From: a candidate division KSB1 bacterium
GTDB taxonomy: Bacteria; Zhuqueibacterota; Zhuqueibacteria; Thermofontimicrobiales; Thermofontimicrobiaceae
NCBI GenBank assembly: GCA_034506395.1
Contig: JAPDPQ010000016.1
Location: 1 to 64,000, forward strand
Direction of reading: 5' to 3'
Length of the DNA stretch: 64,000 bases
Positions 1-9,439 of the stretch are shown piece by piece. The stretch's first letter is position 1. Every line of letters begins with the position of its first letter. The translations under genes and the position numbers were made by a program. The notes under the pieces were generated by a model. That model ran no database searches, was not told where the DNA came from, and saw only the letters and a list, made by a program, of their open reading frames with translations.

Positions 1-2693
1 TGAGTCTTTTCTTCCAATTGGACAAAAGTCTCAGAAGAGATGAATGACAGCCATTTTTGTATCATTTTTCGGGATGGCGCTTTGCTTTGTTTCCAGAGCA
101 GCTCTGGCTGAATTTTAATGGTGCTGCTCGCACGGAGTTCCACGACCGGGACGAACGCATCAGTGGCTCGCACTCGCAAAATGTAATCACCGAACAATGG
201 ATCATAAACATAGTCGGTAGAGTCCTCATTGAGGCGGTAATCGCCCTGGCCGCGTTCGACCTTGATGGGGATTCGCTCAAGCTTTGCAACTTGAGTGTTC
301 GAAACCTGATAATACCAGTTGGTGGTAATCGCCTGATTTAGAGCAGAATAATCAGCTCGGAGATCGGCCAGATCTGTCAGCTTTCGGCCCACAGTTGGAT
401 CCGAATAATTCCGTTCTCGATGTGTGTATTGAAACGCCACCGAAAGTCGTTTCCAATCACGTAATTCCCAGTTTGCGGTTTGAGTGATGGCTTCAGATTC
501 GCGTTTGAACCCCCCAGCGTCCCATTTATCTTGCTGGCGCTGGCTAATACCAAATGAGACGCCCATTCTGTGCCAATCGACCAATTTGAGCATTGGTCCA
601 ATCTCGTAATACCGGAACCCCAGCGCCATTGAATCTTGAAATCGCTCCTGTTTTTGTTCGGCCTGAAAATCGAGCGAGGATTGCAGCTTCCAGAGGGAAT
701 ATCTGCCGCTGCCAAATTGTCGAACCCAGCGACTCGTGCGTTGTTGCTCGGGCGCATCGCTGGAGATGGACTCGATGCGGTACCGAAGCTGGGGGATTTT
801 TTGAAACAGGATTTCTGACCCCATTTCCCAGCGTCGGGACTGAAAACTATCGCCGCGCTGGTTCTCGCCCAAAGCGCCTGTGATTTTGAGGGGCTCGGCT
901 GGAGAATAACCCCCCTGAAGCTCGAAGATTCGTTCGGACTGGGGAGCGAGATTGATCAAATCCCATTTGCGATTTTTTTCCACCTCTTCAGAACGATCGA
1001 TGTATTGAAACTGCTGATGGACGCGCCGAATGCGACCCAATAGATCGAATTGGCCGAACTTCTTGCCAGCAATTCGAATCGGCTGCTGCTTGAACCCCAA
1101 TCGGGCAAGCATGGCCATCCCAAAATTATCATCATCATCTCGGTCAGAAATTAGATTTCGATCAAAGCGACTCGCGGCCAGTTCAGTATGGATCTGAAAA
1201 TGTTTGCCAGGCTGATAGGCGAATGCCAAGTCGATGAGATCGTGGCTCTCTGGCGGCGTCAAAAATATCACCGGCAAGTAGCTTCCCTTTCCAGGTCCGA
1301 CGTATTTGTAATTGGCGTAACCAGCCAATTGATACGAGCCATTATTGGGGCCGACGTAATTGAAGCCAATGTTATAATCGCCAAGGCCTGGACCAACATA
1401 CCGATAGAACTTCACCCCAGCGGAATCGACGGCGACATAATTTCCTTTGCCTGGGCCGAGATAATTAACCCCGGAAACAAAGGCCGAATCGCGATTGTCC
1501 CCAGCCTGTTGGAGACGGTTGCGGTTGGCTTCAGTGAGGGTGTAATCTAGCGGATTGTTCTTATTATCAGCTTCGCGCAGCATTCGGACGCCAAATTTCA
1601 ATCGTTCATCATCGGTGGCTGTTGAAACGTCAATCCCATAAAGGCTGCGCTGAAATTTCTGATCCGAATATTGAAAGTCCACAGTGATTCGGGAGTCAGC
1701 CGTAATAAGGCGATGGCGTGTGAATGTGATTTGGCCATTGCTGTATTCAATCACATAATCATTGTTTTCACCGCGGGTCATGAGTTGGCCATCGACCCAC
1801 ACTTTTTCCGTGCCAGCCAGTACGATGATGTCGATCTGCCCGCGGTCACCTTTGAGCTGATAGGGCCCCTGATTTCCCTCTTGACCCAAGAAGAAATTTG
1901 TAGTGAATTTTCCGCGGGAGACGGCAGCCGAAATCGCCCCCTTTGTTCTTCCCAGTTCAAATGAACCCATCACTCCCTGCAATTTTCGATTGTAGGGACT
2001 GAACTCGGTCCCTTCAAAGCTCAAATAATAATCGCCTAAGGTTGATTGGAACTGCTCTCCTTTGAGTTGAATGAACACCTTGTCAATTTCCTGCAGCGTC
2101 TGAGTGTTGCCCTCAGGCTGAATGGGCGTATTCTGATCAGTGAGAGCTGCAACGACCTCCAATTTTTCAGCGATCTTGCCTGAGATCTGCATTCGCAGCC
2201 CAGATTCCAGCTTTAGCCCTTGGTTGCTTCCAATGCTGATACCTCGCACAATGCTACCGTTTTGCCTTAGGGCCGAAGCGCTTTCAGAAGCGCCACGCCG
2301 CGAAACGATCGAGCTGCGGACGGCCGGAGTGGACGAGTCCGACGGCTGATAGACCATCAACTCCCGATGAAAATATTGCGCTCGTATCGGCAGCGGAATG
2401 AATTGATAGTAAATTTGAAGCTTCTGCATCCCTGCAATCGGCTTCAGCCAGATCAATTTGCCACGGCTATAGTCGATCTGATAATCAATTCCTTGATACA
2501 ATTTGGTACTGTCTCGATAAATCCGCTCAGAGCCTCTGATCAAAAAACTGTCGGGAAGGCTATAGACCGTGGTGCTGGAATCAACGGATAGGCTGAAGTT
2601 CCGTTCGAACTGGCTATACCTGTGTTGAAATTGGGAATAGCCGTTGCTAATGATTATGATGGCCAAAACGCATGTCAACCAATAAATTTTCAT
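1..2693 (-). CDS. Large outer-membrane-type surface protein, 3' end outside the window
   Basis: I read one uninterrupted minus-strand frame from an ATG at 2691-2693 to the left edge, about 897 codons with no stop, so the gene is partial. The N-terminus is a signal peptide (MKIYWLTCVLAIIIISNGYS). The rest is rich in alternating hydrophobic and aromatic residues, as expected of a large beta-barrel. It contains a segment like those of big FCB surface proteins (RGISIGSNQGLKLESGLRMQ, followed by a TDQNTPIQPEGNTQ stretch) and four copies of Y(V/L)GPxxGxY. The segment VIEYSNGQITFT also recalls SprA-type proteins. It is the last gene of a minus-strand run behind susCD. Function is unknown; outer-membrane location is inferred from composition. 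An alternative is a periplasmic beta-rich scaffold. Confidence 0.7.
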   Translation of the reverse strand, partial: MKIYWLTCVLAIIIISNGYSQFQHRYSQFERNFSLSVDSSTTVYSLPDSFLIRGSERIYRDSTKLYQGIDYQIDYSRGKLIWLKPIAGMQKLQIYYQFIPLPIRAQYFHRELMVYQPSDSSTPAVRSSIVSRRGASESASALRQNGSIVRGISIGSNQGLKLESGLRMQISGKIAEKLEVVAALTDQNTPIQPEGNTQTLQEIDKVFIQLKGEQFQSTLGDYYLSFEGTEFSPYNRKLQGVMGSFELGRTKGAISAAVSRGKFTTNFFLGQEGNQGPYQLKGDRGQIDIIVLAGTEKVWVDGQLMTRGENNDYVIEYSNGQITFTRHRLITADSRITVDFQYSDQKFQRSLYGIDVSTATDDERLKFGVRMLREADNKNNPLDYTLTEANRNRLQQAGDNRDSAFVSGVNYLGPGKGNYVAVDSAGVKFYRYVGPGLGDYNIGFNYVGPNNGSYQLAGYANYKYVGPGKGSYLPVIFLTPPESHDLIDLAFAYQPGKHFQIHTELAASRFDRNLISDRDDDDNFGMAMLARLGFKQQPIRIAGKKFGQFDLLGRIRRVHQQFQYIDRSEEVEKNRKWDLINLAPQSERIFELQGGYSPAEPLKITGALGENQRGDSFQSRRWEMGSEILFQKIPQLRYRIESISSDAPEQQRTSRWVRQFGSGRYSLWKLQSSLDFQAEQKQERFQDSMALGFRYYEIGPMLKLVDWHRMGVSFGISQRQQDKWDAGGFKRESEAITQTANWELRDWKRLSVAFQYTHRERNYSDPTVGRKLTDLADLRADYSALNQAITTNWYYQVSNTQVAKLERIPIKVERGQGDYRLNEDSTDYVYDPLFGDYILRVRATDAFVPVVELRASSTIKIQPELLWKQSKAPSRKMIQKWLSFISSETFVQLEEKT
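1278..1467 (-). repeat. Four-copy YVGPGxGxY peptide motif inside the surface protein
   Basis: Four copies of a nine-residue motif follow each other in the minus-strand reading frame: NYLGPGKGN (about 1441-1466), YVGPGLGDY (1379-1402), YVGPNNGSY (1336-1361) and YVGPGKGSY (1278-1303). The distance between copies is uneven. This is a protein-level repeat, with only partial DNA identity between copies. Confidence 0.75.
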
Positions 2694-2920
2694 AATGAGC
2701 CGAACAAGGTGTGTTTCTAATTCGATCTGGAATGATAATACAAAACGGCGGGCTAAATAGCAAGCCAATTTTTTGTCAGTTTTGGACTAAGCGGGTAATT
2801 GCGCAAAGCTCAATCAAAAGCTAATGCCAAAACTCAAGCGGGAGCGAAGCTGCGATGCGACCGAACCGCCTCAATTTTATCCTCGCAACGGACCTCAACT
2901 CCCGCTATCTGTCCTGTCCC

Positions 2921-2962
2921 GATCACTGATCACTGATCACTGATTACTGATTACTGATCACT
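2921..2962. repeat. Tandem heptamer (GATYACT) x6
   Basis: Six head-to-tail copies of a seven-base unit, GATCACT or GATTACT, lie directly after the stop codon of the BNR protein gene, which is at 2968-2970 on the minus strand. Such arrays can vary in copy number by slippage. The array contains TGATCA palindromes. Confidence 0.85.
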
Positions 2963-2967
2963 GATAA

Positions 2968-5900
2968 TCATCTCTTTTTCCAGTCCATATTCAGCGGTTC
3001 TACTGTTGGGAAGATTGAGAAATTCGCTTGTTTGAGCTTCAACTGGAAATCAGCTACATCTTTTTCAAAAAGCTGATTGAATTGATCCAGTGCTTTTTGC
3101 ATGGCCTCTTCAGCCTGATGCAAATACATCATCTGGGAATCGGTTGGTTTTTCCCAGGAAGATGTCAATGAATTGGAAACATACCATAATTTGCGACTGA
3201 CATTTTCCTGGCGAGTAATACCCTGTTTGGTGGCATCGTCGACAAAGAGATGCAACACCTGCTTCAACCGCTTTTTCAATTCATTCGCGGCAGTCTTTAA
3301 TTCTTTTGTTGCTGGAGCTTCTTTATCTTCATTTATTTTCTCCAGCACCAGGTCCACGCTTTTTTCCACCTTCCGAATCCGCTCGACCGCCTCGGTGACC
3401 ACCTCGATTCGTTGTCCCACGTGAAGCAACGTTTGATACTTCTCCAGCCGTTCCGCCATGGGGATTGAGACTCTGGGATCTGGCAGGACCTGGAATTTTT
3501 CAATTGCCTCATTGTTTCCCAATTTTATCTTCACATAATAGGTCCCCGGCAGAACCTCTGGTCCGGCGGGAGCAAAGCCGCGGGCGCGACCCGTGATGCT
3601 GGGCATCTGCCAGCCGTCGCGGCGCAGATCCCACCAAGCCCGGTTGATACCCTTCTTCATTGGGCCATCAAATTTGCGAATTACCTGCTGCGTTGAATCC
3701 AAAATCTCGATGGTGATTGTCGGTTCCTTTGCCCTCTGCTGTTCCTCAGCGGATGCATCTTTTTGTTCGGATGGCTCTTGTGTTTCGGCGCGGTTATCTG
3801 TTTTATCCGGTGGGATTAGATAATAGCTGATCATTGCGCCATAAGGTCGTCCCTCTCCGCTGAACATGGCATCGGCTGGGAAATGATAGCCAGCCGCCGG
3901 GCGGATGGTATGTTGATATGCGGTTGGTACTTCGAAAATATGCAATGGCCTTTCGATTATGCTCTTTGAAATCGATCGCAGCGGCCGAACGTCATCCAAA
4001 ATAAACGCCGCGCGACCATGCGTGCCGATCACCAGGTCGTGTTCCCTGGGGTGAACGATCAGCGCCCGCACCGGGACAGTTGGAACCCCATGTTTCCACT
4101 TCATCCAATTTTTGCCATCATCAAAACTGATGAATAGCCCGAACTCCGTTCCAAGGTACAATAGATTCTTGTTGACTGGGTCCTGTTCAATCACATGCAC
4201 AAAACCCCAGCGCTCCGGAGAATTTTTGGCCCGAGAGGCCGTTGGATCGTTTTTGGTCAGGCTCTCCCATTTCTTCCCGAAATTCTCAGTTTTATAAATA
4301 TAAGTTGTCCAGTTGCTCCGCTGATGATCATCGAATACCACATAAGCCGTTCCAGCATCGAATTTCGATGGCTCAATATGAGGACACCAGGTATTGGCTG
4401 GCAAATCTGGGATGTTCTTCACCACATTCTCCCAATTTTTGCCCCCGTCGCGGGTCACCTGCACATTGCCATCATCAGTCCCGACCCAGATTGCCCCACG
4501 TTGCACAGGGCTAGGCGCAATGGTCAAAATCGTACAGTGATTTTCGGCATGGGTGACATCGTAGGTCAAGCCCCCGCTCTCGATCTGCCGCTGCTTCTCT
4601 GGATCATTCGTGGTTAAATCAGGGCTGATGATCTGCCAACTATCGCCGCGGTCGGTGCTCTTATGCACAAATTGGCTGCCGTAATAAACGGTATTCGGCT
4701 CGAACGGATCAATGGCAATGGCAGCGTTCCAATTGAAACGCAATTCGATCCCATCAGGCGCTGCCGGCCGAATGTCCTTGCGCTCCCCAGTGATGCGATT
4801 GAAACGGGTGAGATAGCCTCCCTGAGACATGCTATAACCGATAACAGGATCATGCGGATCGCTCAAAGTGGCAAAACCATCGCCAAAGCCGACCTCTTCC
4901 CAATGATAATTTCGAATCCCGCCCGTCTCCCAAACATCGCTGGGGCCGCACCATGAACCATTGTCCTGCATCCCACCATAGACATTGTAAGGAAGCTCCA
5001 TATCGATATTGATGTGATAGTATTGCGCTAAAGGCAAGTTCTCTACAAAACGCCACGTCTGGCCTCGATCGTAACTGATCGCCACACCACCATCGTTCCC
5101 ATCAATCATAAAATTGCCGTTATCCGGATGAATCCACAGCGCATGATGATCCGAATGAATCCGCGAACGAATGCGCTCAAATGTTTTGCCCCCATCTTCG
5201 CTCACCACCAAATTGGTATGCAGGCTATAAACACGGTTTTCGTTCTGAGGATCGACGCGGATATCCGCATAATAAAAGGGACGAGGGTTGACATTGGGAG
5301 ATTGATTCACGATTTTCCAATTTTTTCCCCCATCATCGGAGCGACACAGGGCGCTCTTTTTCGCCTCAACCAGGGCATAAACCACTTCAGGATTGCTTTT
5401 GGCGATCGCCACACCGATGCGTCCCAATTCGCCCTCTGGCAATCCATCTTTGCTGGTGATCTTTTGCCATGTTTCTCCCCCATCATAAGTGAGATAAAGT
5501 CCACTTCCCGGACCACCTGATTTGAAGAACCAGGGCCAACGTCGATGTTCCCACATCGCCGCAAACAATTTGTTGGGATTGCTCGGATCCATCACCAGAT
5601 CAGCACAGCCGGTCCGTTCGTCGACGAATAAGATCTTCTGCCAGCTTTTGCCGCCATCCGTTGTTTTGAACACGCCGCGCTCTGGATTCTCTCCCCAGGT
5701 GGTTCCCAGCGCGGCCACGTATGCCACCTCTGAATTGGATGGATGCAACACCACCCGATGAATTTTTTCGGTTTTCTCCAGGCCTAAAAATACCCAGCTA
5801 TCTCCAGCGTTGAGGCTCTTGTAAATGCCATTGCCCACACCCACGCTGTTCCGAGGGTTACCCTCGCCCGTACCAACCCAGACGATGCTCGGGTTTGCCT

Positions 5901-6198
5901 GAAATACCGCCACTGCGCCGATCGACGAAGCGGGCTGATCATCAAAGATCGGTTTCCAAGTAATACCCCCATTTATCGATTTCCATACCCCACCAGTCGC
6001 TGAACCCACGTAAATGATGTTGGGGTTGGAAGCCACTGCCTCAATAGTGCCGATCCTTCCGCTCATCCCGGCCGGCCCAATGCTGCGCGCCTTCATACCA
6101 GCAAATAGCTCAGGATCAAATTGGGCGAGCGCATCCGATTGGGTGCTTATTGGCAAGATCAGTGCGAATAATAAAAAATACCAGGCATGCTTTCTCAT
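2968..6198 (-). CDS. Secreted BNR-repeat / sortilin (VPS10)-fold protein
   Basis: A 1076-residue exported protein starting with a signal peptide (MRKHAWYFLLFALILPIST). The first ~730 residues carry many BNR or Asp-box signatures of the form SxDGGxTW (for example KTTDGGKSWQKI and YLTYDGGETWQKI), the hallmark of the sortilin/VPS10 ten-bladed propeller often annotated as 'glycosyl hydrolase'. Around residues 780-890 there is a beta-sandwich of the type that precedes FlgD-like folds (TIEILDSTQQVIRKFDG), then a helical, charged C-terminal region of about 170 residues. No C-terminal sorting domain is visible. The gene lies 139 bp behind the GWxTD-like gene and is probably cotranscribed. Its ligand is unknown; proteins of this class are common in FCB and Acidobacteria genomes, and no enzymatic activity can be claimed. 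Confidence 0.88.
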   Translation of the reverse strand: MRKHAWYFLLFALILPISTQSDALAQFDPELFAGMKARSIGPAGMSGRIGTIEAVASNPNIIYVGSATGGVWKSINGGITWKPIFDDQPASSIGAVAVFQANPSIVWVGTGEGNPRNSVGVGNGIYKSLNAGDSWVFLGLEKTEKIHRVVLHPSNSEVAYVAALGTTWGENPERGVFKTTDGGKSWQKILFVDERTGCADLVMDPSNPNKLFAAMWEHRRWPWFFKSGGPGSGLYLTYDGGETWQKITSKDGLPEGELGRIGVAIAKSNPEVVYALVEAKKSALCRSDDGGKNWKIVNQSPNVNPRPFYYADIRVDPQNENRVYSLHTNLVVSEDGGKTFERIRSRIHSDHHALWIHPDNGNFMIDGNDGGVAISYDRGQTWRFVENLPLAQYYHINIDMELPYNVYGGMQDNGSWCGPSDVWETGGIRNYHWEEVGFGDGFATLSDPHDPVIGYSMSQGGYLTRFNRITGERKDIRPAAPDGIELRFNWNAAIAIDPFEPNTVYYGSQFVHKSTDRGDSWQIISPDLTTNDPEKQRQIESGGLTYDVTHAENHCTILTIAPSPVQRGAIWVGTDDGNVQVTRDGGKNWENVVKNIPDLPANTWCPHIEPSKFDAGTAYVVFDDHQRSNWTTYIYKTENFGKKWESLTKNDPTASRAKNSPERWGFVHVIEQDPVNKNLLYLGTEFGLFISFDDGKNWMKWKHGVPTVPVRALIVHPREHDLVIGTHGRAAFILDDVRPLRSISKSIIERPLHIFEVPTAYQHTIRPAAGYHFPADAMFSGEGRPYGAMISYYLIPPDKTDNRAETQEPSEQKDASAEEQQRAKEPTITIEILDSTQQVIRKFDGPMKKGINRAWWDLRRDGWQMPSITGRARGFAPAGPEVLPGTYYVKIKLGNNEAIEKFQVLPDPRVSIPMAERLEKYQTLLHVGQRIEVVTEAVERIRKVEKSVDLVLEKINEDKEAPATKELKTAANELKKRLKQVLHLFVDDATKQGITRQENVSRKLWYVSNSLTSSWEKPTDSQMMYLHQAEEAMQKALDQFNQLFEKDVADFQLKLKQANFSIFPTVEPLNMDWKKR

Positions 6199-6337
6199 TT
6201 TCTACTCCTTCCTAATTTTTAAATCCTAAAAAAGGATATCATGATGTGGTGTGAGCTTTCGATGTAATAGAATATAGCAGATAAAATATCGAAATCAAGC
6301 TGAAATTCACTATCAGATTTAAAATTTGCAGTAACCA

Positions 6338-8080
6338 TCATTCCACGATTCCAAAGCGCTTTTGCACCGAGGCATGATTTTGAGGATCATCGTTCCATGA
6401 AACCGTAACGCTCATGAGATAATCTCCAGCTTTTAGCTTACCCAAATCGAGTTCAATCAGCTCCAGCTCACGATCCTGAACCGGCGTGCGCGTTTGATCG
6501 AGGGAGATAAAGCCATCTTTGGCGCGGGTCAGCCATCGGAGAGCGCGCTTCAATGCCCCCTGACTGACTTTGTCTTTGGCTATCTCTAATTTGAGTTTGA
6601 ATTGGTTTGAGATAGCAGCCGATTTGAGGTTATAGACCTCGAAATAACAAAAAACCGGTCGTTTTTTTTGTACCTGCTCGAAAGGGTAGGGGATTAGTCG
6701 CACATCCTGGATCGTCCGAACGATCGATTGGGGCAATTTATCGATTTTTTGGGGAGAGAAATAGAATTGGATGTCGCTGATCATCACTTTGGGCGCTGAG
6801 AAATCCCGAACGACGATCGGTTGTTTAATAAATCCGACCTGCTCTGTCCCACTCATGCGCAATTGTAGGGTGATATCTCCAACGATTGGAAGAGCTGAAA
6901 ATTGTATTAAGCCGATCGCATTGGGAATTTCTTGAATCAATGAGGCTGAATAGCAAGTGGAATCCTGAACATGACGGACTGGAGCAAACATCTGATCCCG
7001 AATCAGGGTCTGGTATTCTATTGTGAGTAATTCTGAAAAGCTGTTCTTGGTGATATTGCCGCGAAACGGCATCCGAAAATGAATCTCAATTCGAGTCGAA
7101 TCATGATCCCCTCGGAATTGAGCCACATCGGTCGAAAAATGGATTTTGTTGAGATCAGAGTGGATCGGTACGAAGAAGCTTGGAGCGGTACTCACGTAGC
7201 GAGTTGTCTCGATCTCTTGAATTTTTTTTTGTTCGAGCAAACGCTCATGCGGCAAACGCCGGTCTTTTTGGATGGTGTTACTAGAGCGCATGACGGATTG
7301 GTTCAGCAAATCCTGTTGAATTTCCAGTGCTAGATTCGCAGCCCGGGAGAACGACGGTGTCAGATGAGCGCGGGATTGCACCAGATCACCCCAATACCAG
7401 GCCATGTTTTTAGCAATGCCACTTTCGATTGCCTGGCTGAGATCGCTGACCTGGCGAAAATCATCCCCCTGCTTCACGAAATGAATGACAAACTCCAGCC
7501 CAAGATCTCGATAAACCCAGCTTTCATTGGGATAAACGAAATATTCCGAAGCTGGGGGAAATCCACCATAAAGCTGGCTGATATAGCGATAAACCTGGCG
7601 ATCTTTGAACAAATTTATTGACCTGCGGCCGCCACTATCCTGATAGCGGAGCGACGGCTCACCATACTTGAGATAGATTTGGCCACGGTCGTCGAAAAAC
7701 GGCGTCCTGACGCTGGAAAAATGGCGTTGAACATAATTCCATCGCGTCAAAAATGCTTCCAATAAATCATGCCTGGGCGAGAGAGGATTTGGTTGTTGCT
7801 GAAGCCAATAGCCTCTAATGAATGATTTTCGCTGATCAATGGAGCTGAGTTTTAGATAGGATGTCTTTGTATTATTATCGAGCAGTGCCAAAAACGGAAA
7901 TTCGAATTTTCGCTGAAAAATCGCTTCATCAGCTGAGGATAATGAATCAAAATAGGCATGTGCAACCGGGATTTCACCTTGACTTGCTATCTGGAGAAAA
8001 GCGCTTTTCACGGAAAAGATCAGCAGCCAAATCGCAATTTGTAAGATGAGGTTGAGATGTTTGATCGTTGCTAATTTCAT
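6338..8080 (-). CDS. GWxTD-like domain protein, exported
   Basis: Start chosen at the ATG at 8078-8080 because it opens a signal peptide (MKLATIKHLNLILQIAIWLL) and lies inside the interval after the susD terminator; a longer frame reaching 8176 would start upstream of that terminator hairpin. Product about 580 residues. Residues ~90-190 resemble the GWxTD domain: a 'FIRGYW' and 'DLLEAFLTRWNYVQRHF' block, then DDRGQIYLKYGEPS, where the usual GWxTD motif is replaced by TPFFDD. The C-terminal half is beta-rich (NDDPQNHASVQKRFG near the end). GWxTD proteins are widespread in FCB and Acidobacteria and have no established function. Family membership is based on motif similarity only. Confidence 0.75.
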   Translation of the reverse strand: MKLATIKHLNLILQIAIWLLIFSVKSAFLQIASQGEIPVAHAYFDSLSSADEAIFQRKFEFPFLALLDNNTKTSYLKLSSIDQRKSFIRGYWLQQQPNPLSPRHDLLEAFLTRWNYVQRHFSSVRTPFFDDRGQIYLKYGEPSLRYQDSGGRRSINLFKDRQVYRYISQLYGGFPPASEYFVYPNESWVYRDLGLEFVIHFVKQGDDFRQVSDLSQAIESGIAKNMAWYWGDLVQSRAHLTPSFSRAANLALEIQQDLLNQSVMRSSNTIQKDRRLPHERLLEQKKIQEIETTRYVSTAPSFFVPIHSDLNKIHFSTDVAQFRGDHDSTRIEIHFRMPFRGNITKNSFSELLTIEYQTLIRDQMFAPVRHVQDSTCYSASLIQEIPNAIGLIQFSALPIVGDITLQLRMSGTEQVGFIKQPIVVRDFSAPKVMISDIQFYFSPQKIDKLPQSIVRTIQDVRLIPYPFEQVQKKRPVFCYFEVYNLKSAAISNQFKLKLEIAKDKVSQGALKRALRWLTRAKDGFISLDQTRTPVQDRELELIELDLGKLKAGDYLMSVTVSWNDDPQNHASVQKRFGIVE

Positions 8081-8125
8081 GATGGTCACCCGGATTTCCG
8101 TATCAAAACGAATGAACCATCCTAT

Positions 8126-8163
8126 AAAAAGGCACAAGCATCCGATGTTTGGATGCTTGTGCC
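8126..8163 (-). terminator. Strong rho-independent terminator after susD
   Basis: A perfect 13-bp inverted repeat, GGCACAAGCATCC at 8131-8143 and its complement at 8151-8163, encloses a seven-base loop. On the minus strand it is followed by TTTTT and lies 29-61 bp behind the susD stop. It should end susCD transcription and separate it from the GWxTD-like gene. Confidence 0.88.
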
Positions 8164-8191
8164 CGAAATCAATCATGAAATAATGATGTTA

Positions 8192-9415
8192 TCATGGATG
8201 GCCTAGGTTGGGGTTGATATTTCGCTCGCGCTCAGTAATTGGGAAATAGCGCCAGGAGCCGGCTGGGAGATGCCAGGTCTTGAACTCGCTATCCAGCCGT
8301 CGCTGATCCAAAAGCCGAGCGCCGGTGACGAACAATTCCTTATCGCGCTCCGTAATCAGAACGTTCATATCCGCACTGGCTAATGGGCTGAGCCCATGAG
8401 AAGCACGGACTTTGTTAATTCGGTCAAGCGCGCCGGCTGAGTTCCCAGCTCTTAGATCACATTCTGCCAACATCAATTCGTTCTCTTGCCAGTTCATGAA
8501 AGTGATCGGCGAGGATTCGTTGGGATATTTGCCCTGCCGATAATACATGACCTTGTTATTTCCGAGTATCGAATCGATTGGCACACGGGCGAGTTCTGCT
8601 GGATCGTCGATCACATACTGCCTGAACCTTGGCGCCAGCACCGCTTGGGTTCTTCCCTTTCCGGCTTGTTGCCAGAAATAATTGTCGGACTGGATGCTAT
8701 GCTTGGATTGGAACGGCTCATCTCCCTCAATCATGCCGTTCTGGGCGAAATTTCGCACATTCGCGAAGTCGCCTTTCAGAAGATAAATCCGAGCGATCAA
8801 GGAGTTAATCAGCCGTTTCTGTGCATCATTGGCAAGGGTCAGTGCCTGCTGGAATTTTTCAATGGCCAAACCGAACATTTCATTAGATGGAATAAACGGG
8901 CCATTGTCGATCACGCCGCCGCCCTGTTCCTGGCTTAAACCGAAATAGGCGCCGTAGATGTAACGCGCAATGCCGCCATACAAATTGCCATTAAACAGCG
9001 CCTCATTTTTTAAAGCCTCATTGGTGAAGGTGATTTCACCGACGCGACGGATGATGTCATCCGAAAAGAATCGCAGCTCACCCAGAGCATTAAATACGCC
9101 ATCCACGGAATTATTATCCAACGTGATTTGTCCTTCATCGATATCGCGGAACGTCGGAAAAGTCGCGTTCGGGACATTTGAGTCAAAGAAAAGTTCATCG
9201 GAAAGCAATCCGGCCAGGACCCCTAACTGATCATGTGTGGTGGCAAAGCGGGTTTTCAATCCGTTAATGACAAACGGGGTCTGGCTCTCACTGGTCAATC
9301 TGGCATCCTCGACCTGATCGATGAGCGGGTCTACCGATGTGGCATAATCCTCGCATGAGCTCCAAATAAGCAGCGAGGATAATAGCAATATTAAAAGTGC
9401 AGTTAGTCTTTTCAT
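8192..9415 (-). CDS. susD: SusD/RagB-family outer-membrane glycan- or nutrient-binding lipoprotein
   Basis: A 407-residue protein with a lipoprotein signal peptide ending in the lipobox LIWSSC (Cys21), so it should be anchored in the outer membrane. The body is helical with TPR-like spacing, and the C-terminus has the SusD-type signature around NELMLAECDLRAGN and DRINKVRASHGLSPL, followed by RDKELFVTGARLLDQRR. SusD homologues cap a SusC barrel and bind the substrate before import. It starts 24 bp after the susC stop, so the two are one transcript. The length is somewhat shorter than Bacteroides SusD. Substrate cannot be told from sequence, and no glycosidase gene is adjacent. Confidence 0.92.
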   Translation of the reverse strand: MKRLTALLILLLSSLLIWSSCEDYATSVDPLIDQVEDARLTSESQTPFVINGLKTRFATTHDQLGVLAGLLSDELFFDSNVPNATFPTFRDIDEGQITLDNNSVDGVFNALGELRFFSDDIIRRVGEITFTNEALKNEALFNGNLYGGIARYIYGAYFGLSQEQGGGVIDNGPFIPSNEMFGLAIEKFQQALTLANDAQKRLINSLIARIYLLKGDFANVRNFAQNGMIEGDEPFQSKHSIQSDNYFWQQAGKGRTQAVLAPRFRQYVIDDPAELARVPIDSILGNNKVMYYRQGKYPNESSPITFMNWQENELMLAECDLRAGNSAGALDRINKVRASHGLSPLASADMNVLITERDKELFVTGARLLDQRRLDSEFKTWHLPAGSWRYFPITERERNINPNLGHP

Positions 9416-9439
9416 TGAATGTGCCTCCTTATCCTAATC

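Noticed and set aside
2921-2962. Possible CRISPR array
   Set aside because: Units are seven bases with no spacers; a simple tandem repeat.
8081-8176. Longer N-terminus of the GWxTD-like protein
   Set aside because: It would start upstream of the terminator hairpin and place residues before an otherwise normal signal peptide.
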